Assembly: GCA_020740775.1 (NCBI GenBank)
Contig: JAHEWK010000002.1
Span: 3,410,001 to 3,474,000 of the forward strand
Direction: 5' to 3'
Length of the DNA stretch: 64,000 bases
DNA from: Ilyonectria destructans
Taxonomy: Eukaryota > Ascomycota > Sordariomycetes > Hypocreales > Nectriaceae
Below the pieces are notes generated by a model. The model had not been told where the DNA came from. It ran no database searches and was given only the letters and a program-made list of their open reading frames with translations. The position numbers were made by a program, and so were the translations under genes. Shown here one piece after another: positions 55,918 to 64,000 of this stretch (positions are counted from its first letter, which is position 1; the number at the start of each line of letters is the position of its first letter).

Positions 55918-58062
55918 ATGACAACCCCGACCAGATCTGACACTGCGGCGACCTGGAAACTCGAGCAGCCCACGTCGATGGATCCAGCCGTGCGGACCAC
56001 TGTTCCCTCCTCAGATGGCCTGGGTGGCATCAATTCTGTCATTAATCCAGACATGCGCAGTGTGGTAGATGAAGAGGATATCAAAGATGGCGGCAAGTAT
56101 CGATGTAAGTGAAAGATCCGGGCCTCCTAGTCCCTCGCGGCTAACCATACCAGCTATCGTCAAGATCCAATCTCTGGCTCCAAACAAGTGGTCACCCAAA
56201 CAGGTATGGACCATGGGCACCGGATGGCTTATACGTCCAGACTTGGTCGTCACCGCCGCGCACATCGTGTATCACGTTGGGCCCAGATGGGTCGGTGCCA
56301 CGACTCAGGTCAAGTGCTACATTGGCTACAATGGTCGAGGCTCGGTGCAGTCTCAACAAGTTCAAGCTAGATACGGCCAATATGTGGCGGTCCCGGCCGA
56401 CTGGATAAATAAACGCAATCAGGATAGACAGCAGAACCAGAACATTGCCTTTATCCAGCTCGACAAGCCATTCGACGGTAACCTTCGCCTCTTTAGCTTC
56501 TCGACCACACCTGAGGCTAAGATGGGCATACTGGGAATAATTGGGTATCCTGGAGACCGCTATCTTCGTGACGGTGATGTGGACGTTGAATTTGGCGCTC
56601 AGATGTACGAACGATTTGTCCTGTCAAATTATAATCTCGTTCGTTCTCCAAACCACATGATCGAGTATGTTATTTCTACCTATCTAGGTAAGCCATGGAA
56701 TAGATTCACTGGGTAATATTCCGTGCTCATTCAAGTTCATTTAGGACAGTGCGGTGCCCCCATCGTGGAAAAACAAAGAAACACAGTCATTGGAACGCAC
56801 TGCCATGGCGGTGGTGGCTATGGTACTAACGCGGGCAATCCAATCTGTGGCCCTTATGGGCATGACTACCAAGCATTTGCCAACCTATTCGATCACCTCA
56901 AGGCCAGCTTTGGGACTTCCGATCACATTCAAGTCGTTGACATCCACGGCAGAGACACTCGAACAATATCGCCAGCCATCTCTAGCAATGACCAGTTCTC
57001 CAGCCCCCAACACGGAGCTATCCCGACAACACCAACCATGCCAGCAACATCTCCCGGAAACAGCTCCTCCACTCCACACAGCGCAGGTACCTCAACCTGG
57101 AGAGTGACGCCAGAAATCGCCGATGCCGGAGGCTTCTTCAATGTCCTGTATCGCAGGTGGACTCAGCCGTCGACGCATCTCTGTCGTGTCTTCTCGGTCC
57201 GCTGAGCGGCTTGTCCAGTGCTGCCGCCGGCACTTTGCTCGCTTGCGTCTGTAGAGTGGCCACGTCTATTGGCAGCTTCGCCAACATGGACGGAATTTCA
57301 GAACGGGCCTTGGCAGCCGAGGCCGCCCTCCAGGCCGTCCTCCGCTTGGAACCATCTCCGGAACAGGGAGAGGTCATCCAGAAGATGCAGATCAACTGGT
57401 CAGCCAACGCCCCCAACCTCGAGGGACTCGCAAGCCGGCTTGCATTGGCGCTTACACAGTGCGCTCTGGACATTGCTGTACATCGTCTGTCTAAGACATC
57501 GGATCCCCGCCGCAGGAGAGAGGGCTATGTCAGCTTTCTGCCTCAAAGACGTCACTTGGAGGTAGGTGGCGGTCTGCCCGAGTCTCCTCGGAAAAGATGT
57601 CCCTTTGTTGAAAGCCTACTCCAACCTACCCTGGTCCTTGTTGGGGAGGAGGAACTTCTTGGGTGGCTCGAATCCGTCCTGGAGGTGGCTGTCTCGGATG
57701 AGGCACCCCTTGTTTCTCAAGCTACGAGATCCGCCCTTGCTAGCATCGTCCCCAAGCTACTCGGGGACCCGGCATTCATTCCTACTCAGCCGCAACGCGA
57801 TAAAGACGCAACGCTTATCCTATTCAATCGTGCTATGATGGCAGACGTCGCGCTACAGGCACTAATGGATCTTCCCCGCCAAAGCCTATCTCGGATAGAT
57901 CTCAAAGGCCGAGAGGGTCAGGACATCTTTGACTTCATTAAGACGACATTGCAAAAAATGGGACCCTCTGTCTCGGCCTCCCTAAAGAAGTCATTCCGGG
58001 AACTTGTACCGGTCCTCATGGAAGCTGCGAACAATGATGCGCCACGTCAGCCGACTTCTTGA
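55918..58062 (+). CDS. V8/trypsin-like protein with Cys in place of Ser
   Basis: Model of four exons: 55918-56104, 56154-56687, 56745-57103 and 57157-58062, 661 residues. The first two introns are clear (GTAAGT-CAG; GTAAGC-TTAG). The third (GTGACG to CGCAG, 53 nt) is required because frames differ across 57156; a frameshift is the alternative. Residues 63-300 form a chymotrypsin-fold domain of the V8-like glutamyl-endopeptidase type: MGTGWLI, then VVTAAHIV with His99. The usual Asp before the AFIQLDKPF strand is Asn159, and the nucleophile motif GQSGAP reads GQCGAP with Cys243. CHGGGG-type substrate-site glycines follow. The C-terminal 300 residues are helical, with a hydrophobic segment (AAAGTLLACVCRVA), as in other fungal V8-plus-helical proteins. 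There is no signal peptide, so it is probably intracellular. Activity is uncertain. Confidence 0.75.
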
Positions 58063-60318
58063 CCGGTAATTGAGAAGAGCGGTGATCAACGGACACTGTC
58101 ACCAATATGCGAAGTGGCTGAACTAGTTTTCTGTCAAATATGACACTGCGGTATTGACCCGGGGATGTGTTGTTGGCTTGGCTTTAGCTCGCGAGAGAGG
58201 ATGCATGCCGTTGAGTGCGTGGACCTGGTACAAGTCATGGGACGACGATGACCGTCGACTGGACGCCATGCAGGAAGCTACCGGCTTGGCTTATGACGAG
58301 TTATCAGTTCTATGATAAGCATGTTTGAGTAATATGAGGCTGTAGCGAGGAAAGTGCCGGAAGGACAGGGTTCCGTCGTGGGGAGACCGCATCAAGCTAG
58401 AAGATCATGTTGTCTGTGGCTTGGTACCATTTCCATTGTCTCTATTGTGACCGCTTCATGTTTGTACCTAATAAAGAGGGGTTCTCTCGTTATCAGTCAC
58501 ATAGTGGCGTACTTTAATGCTTTGGCAAAAGCAATCCTGCAGGACCCTTGTCGGCATAGTCGATAAGTCACGATACCTACTCCCATCACAACTCTCCTTG
58601 TCACCGCTGTGGCAGTGATTGTGTGGATAATTTGTGGGGCCAAATATGCAGATACTACCCTCCAATCCCAAATGTCTTTGACACATACGTTTGAGCTCAG
58701 CCATCGGGCGACAATCGGTGGCTTTTCAGGCTCTAGGATGCTACTATCTATGCACGAGGGCTTCGTGGAGGCGCAGGATGCACTTTAGGGTGCTCGGTCC
58801 GCGCACTGCGTTGTTTTCACTTCTCTCTACAACCACGGCTGGCCTATTGACACCTCCACTCGGCGATGGCTGACACAAAATTACAATACAAAAAGCACTT
58901 ATACCATTTGCAGTCTGGTCCGAGGTATTCAGCCCAGCCGGGTCGCGCCCTCAATATGTCTCAATGTCTCACCTCAGTCAACATGTCGTCTCTTGAACCA
59001 AGCGCCACCAACAGTAATCCTGGTTGTCCCCACGCTGTAGGACGACGAAGATGGAAGGATACGTGACAATGCAGGGCCAACAGAATCGCGTGGGGGAATG
59101 GGAAGCGCTGTGTGGTACCGGCAGGCAATCAACAACACTTGCAGATCGTACAGCATCCTTCACGCGGTGAGCAACGACGCTGCTCATGATCGTCCAGATG
59201 AAATGGGGCTACTTTTCAGTTTCACGAATCATATTAACAAATCCCAGAACCGGGTTCCTGGATCGGGACTCTATTGACAATACCACCAGCGCACGCGAGA
59301 GCTAGAGATGTTCCGCCAGCTAGAAACGTTCCGCCAGCTGGAAACGTCCCGCCAGCTGGAGTACTTTCACGACCAAGCGGCTCAAGTGGGCACCACCAAC
59401 ATCCCGGAAGACTCCGAGACAGAAGCTGAATGCTACTGCATCTGCCTTGTCGCATATGACAGTATTGTTTACGATGGTCATGTTTATGAGTTGTATGGTG
59501 ATCGTCGTGGTCCAATTGGTAGAGGTCAGCCACGAGATGCCATTCATGGCGTTCTTGCAGGACGGGACAGAAAGCCATCACAAAGCACATTGAATCGGGG
59601 AAAGATCCACACCGTCTCTTTCCTCTCCTCTCTTTTGCAGACCAATCTCAGTCCTAGATCCTATCTCGATCCCATGGGGCCACTCGGATGCAACCCAAGA
59701 CACGCCTCGCAACCGCGAGCCGTGTCATCCGCTAACACACCGATGTCTTGCACATTCACGTCCCCGCACCGCCGGTCCAATCCCTCAGCCGCATTTGTTT
59801 TCTCTTTTACGACAGATCTCAGGTACATTGTGAGACCTCCGGTGGTAGCGTGAGCTGAGACGGCGGTATTCGAAGCGACTATTTTAGTGATGTGACGCAT
59901 TGAGACAAGGCGACAGGATATCAGGCCACAATTTGAGTTGTTTTGCCAGACCAAGAAATGTATTGGATCTCCTGAGTTGGTGTGGCAGTCCGTATGTCTG
60001 AGCAAGCCTGTGTGTGCCGTCCTGTTGGGCGAAGAGCATCAACCGGCTGAGTTGGCACTGAGACAGGACGGTCTTGGCACGTTAGGTCGCATAAGCAGCG
60101 GCCGCAACAACCCAGAGCCTTGTTCGGCACTTTGAGAGAACCACCCAAATTACATTGAGGCAACGTGGGGAAGTGAGGGCTCTGAGATCATAAAGTCAGG
60201 GAGTTTCGACCTCATCTGGAAATTCGCAACCATCCTCATCTCATCTTTCGTCCAAGAAGCAAACTTCAACAACATACGCAAACACTCCCACCACACTCCA
60301 TTGGATTTGGCTGCAGCC
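58063..60318. other. Intergenic with an 18-bp repeat
   Basis: About 2.3 kb without a supported gene. A perfect-to-near-perfect 18-bp repeat (TTCCGCCAGCTRGAAACG, three copies) lies at 59311-59364. The frame over it (59308-59853) starts with six-residue repeats of FRQLET but has no recognisable domain downstream. Confidence 0.45.
59311..59364. repeat. 18-bp tandem repeat, three copies
   Basis: Copies at 59311, 59329 and 59347, the last two differing from the first at one and several positions. The period is a multiple of three and would encode FRQLET repeats on the plus strand. Confidence 0.8.
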
Positions 60319-62735
60319 ATGGGTTGCAGTAATTCAGACGGCCAGCCTAACGGTCACTGTGTCCATGGTCAGCGCATTGTACCTCAGTACTACGTCAATC
60401 GCGATTACAAAATTGCGCCTTCAGCTGAGCTTCATGCCCAGCAAAGGATTCAGACTCCATCTAAGAGTAAGTTACCACAGTGATATCTCGTGGCCGCTGT
60501 TATTAAGAAGATTAGCTCCGGAGTATAAACCAGTCTATTCGATTGGACAGATTTCCGGAGTCAAACCCGTCTATGCGACGAGCGAGTTACTCTGTCCATG
60601 TTGCGTCATCTATGATGACAAGAGGCCCTTTGGCATGGACCTCGAGGAAGACGAAATAGCCCAAAGCATGCGCGAAGCATTTGCCATCGTCTGCGGTCAC
60701 CACCTCTTCGGCAGGTTATGGAGGCTTGAGTGCATCTGGATCAACAACCCGGACCTAAGGGAGTTTCTTACTACACTGTTCAGAGACTACCCTGCCGTCG
60801 ATTGCACTTCTACTGAATTGCGCTTCACCCAACCATTCCTCCCCTTCCTTCATCTTTGGGACAAGTTCATTGGTCTGGTGGAATGTGAGAAGGAGGCGGT
60901 CCTGCGTGAGAACCTCGAAATCCTCCGCCAGATACTAACGAAGCAACTGAAGGAAGTGTCCAAGGCATTTGAGGTCTCGACAGAAACAGCCTGTGTCAAC
61001 TTTGACCAGGTGCCCATCGCCTTTATCCCCGGCGAGATCATCTTGAACAAGAAGGACGGCGTGATCAGCGCCGCGCTTCTCAAGGAGGTCGAACGAGTCA
61101 CCTCCGATGACAAGAAAGATGCGTGCTACCGCTTCAGGGTCAATCAACTCGATTGGGACGGCATTAATTGCGGGGTCAGAGAATCGACCTTTCAGATGGA
61201 GGAGTTTAAGGGGACTCTTCCCTTGGCAGATATGGATATTCTGCCTCTGAGATGCCATCCGCACAGAGAGATTGTTAAAGATCGTCTCATTGCCCGGGGC
61301 CGCAAGTTTGAGAAGCTGCGACGCCAGCACTTCATGACCTACAACGCCGAGGGAAGAGAGATGCTCGTCCATAAGACGATGAAGGCAAGTCAACTCATTC
61401 CTAGTCCAAGCAAGGCGCTAACGAGAACGCAAGGTGAACGAGCGGGTGATTATCGATGCCAAATCTTTTTACGAGGATTCAAAGGGCCTCAAAGCTTCGC
61501 TCAAGCCTTTGAGTGGCCTCGTCCCCAAATATGCTGCTCGGACGCCGCTTATACAGCGCAAACCGACCCACCGCGAGCTCGTAGATGGCCCAGCGACGTT
61601 CTGCCACGCCCAGGGTGAGATTTACACACCTGAGGAGAGTAGGACGCCAGACTATTCGCCCTTGACGGACGATCAGTGCGTTGTGGCAGTGCCGAACGTA
61701 TTTGGGTTCGGTCTTGATACCAAGAAGTGGTGTAAGTGGAATCGGTTAAATTAACGGAAATGGGATGGAACTAATAATGACTAGTCAAGCTGAGCGTCAG
61801 CCATCTCCAGGAAATCTCGTGGAACTCGGACGCTATTGACAAGCTCGTCATCAAAGAGTCCGACAAGGACCTGGTGCTTAGCTATGTTTGCGCTACTGCC
61901 CAGACTCACAAATTTGGGGACTTCATTGAAGGGAAAGGTTTGTCATGGATCCTATTGTTAATTAAACAAAAAGTATGCTAACCAATTGTAGGACAAGGAT
62001 TCATCATCCTGCTTGCCGGACCCCCTGGCACTGGAAAGACATTGACTGCCGAGACTGGTAAGTAATCCGCCGCCACAATCACGCCTGGACAAGTATATTG
62101 ACAGCGATCTTTAGCATCCGAGCATGTGAAGCGCCCTCTTTATAGGCTCAGCGTCAGCGATCTTGGAACAACTGCCGCCAATATCGAGACCAACTTGGCG
62201 AGCGAGCTCAAGCGTTGTGCAGGGTGGAACGCGATCCTGTTGATTGATGAAGCCGACGTGTTCCTCGAGGCTCGCTCGACCGACAGCCTCGAACGCAATC
62301 AGATCGTCTCCGGTGAGATTACTCCAAACCCAGAATACTCCAATCAGTGCTAACATTGTTCGTTCAGTCTTCCTCCGACGTCTGGAGTACTACAGCGGAG
62401 CCATGATTCTCACGACCAACCGCTACGTCACCATTGACAATGCGTTCGAGTCGCGCGTCGACCTTGCCCTTACCTTCAATAAGCTCGATGAGGCTTCGCG
62501 GGCCAGAATCTGGCGCAACTTCCTCGACGGGAGCGACGGAACCAGCGCCCTAGGGGATGAAGACATTGCAACCCTGGCCAAGGTGCCTCTCAACGGGAGA
62601 CACATCCAGAGCGCTTTCAAGACAGCGTGTATCTTGGCCGAAAGACGCGGTGTTCCGTTGAACATTGAGCACCTTCAAACCGTGGTTGAAGTTCGACACC
62701 GGGCCGCACACTTACTCGGCAGCGGGGATGTTTGA
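60319..62735 (+). CDS. AAA-family ATPase, fungal large type
   Basis: Seven exons: 60319-60466, 60516-61384, 61434-61731, 61785-61937, 61992-62057, 62115-62312 and 62368-62735, giving 699 residues. Intron 2 is GC-AG (GCAAGT). The N-terminal 450 residues are a fungal-specific region (EYKPVYSIGQISG, then FRDYPAVDCTS, and PIAFIPGEIILNKKDGVISA, then REMLVHKTMKVNERVIIDA across the GC-AG join). A single AAA module follows: Walker A GPPGTGKT at 499-506, Walker B ILLIDEAD at 552-559, sensor 1 MILTTNRY, and an arginine-finger-like AFESRVDLAL. The domain order matches the large Pezizomycotina family with an N-terminal DUF-type region and one C-terminal AAA domain; their function is mostly unknown, and a remodelling role is likely. 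Confidence 0.9.
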
Positions 62736-63051
62736 GCAGATTGCGCCGAGGTCGGGTAAGATCATCGTGGAAGGGTCTTGGTGAGGATTTAATGCTAGGG
62801 TTTCTCATGTTCTTCCTATGCCTTTCTTATGTTTTGCTTGTTTTTTTTCTATCTTTTTCCTATGTCACCGTCGATCCTGACGTACACACGCTCCTTAAAT
62901 TTTCCTAAGGGTACTGGGGGCGCACACACACAACAGATTGAAAGTCTTGGAATCTTCTTCGGAAGATGCGATTTGTTTCATTTCATAGCTCATTATCCAC
63001 CAAAAATAAAAATAAAAAGAAGCATTCTTCTTAAATTCCTGGGTCGTCGCT
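62736..63051. other. Convergent 3' region
   Basis: About 315 bases between the AAA gene and the small hydrophilic-protein gene, convergent. Poly-T at 62840-62860 and A-rich at 63001-63022 fit 3' ends. No gene seen. Confidence 0.5.
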
Positions 63052-63436
63052 CTAAGCACCGTAGTCCTTATCCTTGTCCTTGATGAAGAAGTCCTTGCCG
63101 GTCGTCTCCTTGTACTTGTCGCGGATGAAGTCGGAGACGGCCTCGTCCTTCGCTTGTTCGGCAGCGCTTTCGTTGCTCTGGTCACCTTGACCCAAGACGT
63201 TTTGCTGGACGTAGTCGACAGCTATTAGACAAGGTATTAGCGGTTGCAAGAAGGTGTGGAATGGAAGGTGTTAGAGTGTTACCCTTGTCCAATTGGTCCT
63301 CGTTCTTCTCGCCCTTGGCACCGCCGCCTGCGAAGCTGTTGACCTTATCCATGAAGCCGCCGCCGCTACCGCTGTCGGCTTGCTTCTCCTCGGTCTTCTT
63401 GTCGCCGTCACCGGACATGCCTTTGAGGAAATCCAT
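63052..63436 (-). CDS. Small hydrophilic protein, 107 aa
   Basis: Two exons on the minus strand, 63436-63283 and 63221-63052 (58 to 61-nt intron, GTAACA donor, AATAG acceptor), giving 107 residues. It starts MDFLKGMSGDGDKKTEEKQA, then has GGGFMDKVNSFAGGGAKGE, and after the join continues AVDYVQQNVLGQGDQSNESA to a charged C-terminal helix ending KDKDYGA. The composition (Gly, Lys, Asp, Gln, few hydrophobics) is that of a disordered or stress-associated protein; small proteins with this MDFL start occur widely in Pezizomycotina and remain uncharacterised. A TATA box lies 137 bases upstream, which often marks inducible fungal genes. Confidence 0.8.
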
Positions 63437-63572
63437 GGTGGACGATGGGGTCAAGGTCGTACTGCTATTGTTTGGATGGTTTGAGGGTGGATGGACGACG
63501 GAGATGAACAAAGAATATGCACAATTGAAGAGAGAGAGGGGATCATACGAGCAGAGGCATCTTGGGATAATG

Positions 63573-63580
63573 TATTTATA
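63573..63580 (-). promoter_or_regulatory. TATA box of the small hydrophilic gene
   Basis: On the minus strand TATAAATA sits 137 bases upstream of ATG 63436, a canonical TATA element at a plausible distance. Confidence 0.55.
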
Positions 63581-64000
63581 GGTGGATTCACTCTCACAGA
63601 GGAGCCAGAAGGAACCAGGGCGGGGTAAAGCATGGCAGGACGGCCGCTTCCCTGCTTTAGGGACAGTGACTGCAGTGATTACACGATTGCCAGTGTATGA
63701 TGGAGAGATGGAGTACGCGTGCCAACCGCTGACGCAACGTGGTAGCAGTTTCGTGCGCTTGGAACCTGGAATGGACCAATCTCGGAGCAGGCGAAGCTGC
63801 GTAACCTGGAACAGCTGAAAGATGATGCATTTAGTGACGTTGATGCTCTCGGCGATTGGCGGGCGATAAGATAAGCTACGGTAGCTGCACCTCGCCTAAT
63901 AGATACGGGGCCGTACTTAAGGTTATCCATGAGCTCATATCCGTAAAGCCACAACTGCCACAAGTCACATCAGCCACAACCACATCAGCCACGGCCTGGC
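63581..64000. other. Intergenic to window end
   Basis: About 420 bases, promoter side of the small hydrophilic gene. Loose CACATCAGCCACA units at 63958-63995. No gene seen. Confidence 0.45.

Overview
The window is a chromosomal segment from a filamentous ascomycete fungus (Pezizomycotina). The evidence is eukaryotic gene structure: short 43-100 nt introns with GTAAGT or GTATGT donors and CTAAC/CTGAC branch sites, separate promoters, long pyrimidine-rich leaders, and proteins typical of the group (CFEM-type surface protein, fungal Rac GTPase, cryptochrome DASH, NYN-CCCH protein, ankyrin/STAND-type remnants). The species cannot be named from the sequence alone. I rebuilt exons by hand from splice signals and reading-frame continuity; 19 gene models are given, with intron coordinates for those that are spliced.

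Region 1 (1-15.7 kb) is accessory in character. It holds an unrecognised 241-aa gene, a TRP/FLC-like membrane protein (1758-4060), a decayed ankyrin-type gene (5.2-5.8 kb), a 236-aa F-box-like protein, a small secreted protein (9028-9774), and a short non-autonomous hAT-like transposon with a perfect 8-bp target duplication (9998-10322). It continues with a 218-aa unknown gene with an 8-nt first exon, two neighbouring genes each broken by one in-frame stop (12.9-13.9 kb), and an NYN-type RNA-binding/nuclease protein.

Region 2 (16-41.6 kb) is mostly core housekeeping: SHY1/SURF1 (cytochrome oxidase assembly) convergent with CENP-T (kinetochore), Rac1 GTPase, NOP6 and CMS1 (both ribosome biogenesis), an LSB1/PIN3-like SH3 protein, and a mitochondrial 2-methylcitrate dehydratase (propionate detoxification). 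Between them lie a 726-aa unknown protein and a roughly 1,000-residue Pro/Ser/Gln-rich cell-surface protein with a CFEM-like head and an apparent GPI tail that is separated from the body by an in-frame TAG.

Region 3 (41.6-64 kb) is sparse and again accessory: a broken gene fragment near 42.3-42.9 kb, a DASH cryptochrome, a short-chain dehydrogenase next to an EthD-type protein, a V8/trypsin-like protein whose catalytic Ser is replaced by Cys, an AAA ATPase, and a small hydrophilic protein behind a TATA box. Several intergenic stretches exceed 2 kb and hold only short tandem repeats or CT-rich leaders. No rRNA, tRNA or CRISPR was seen.
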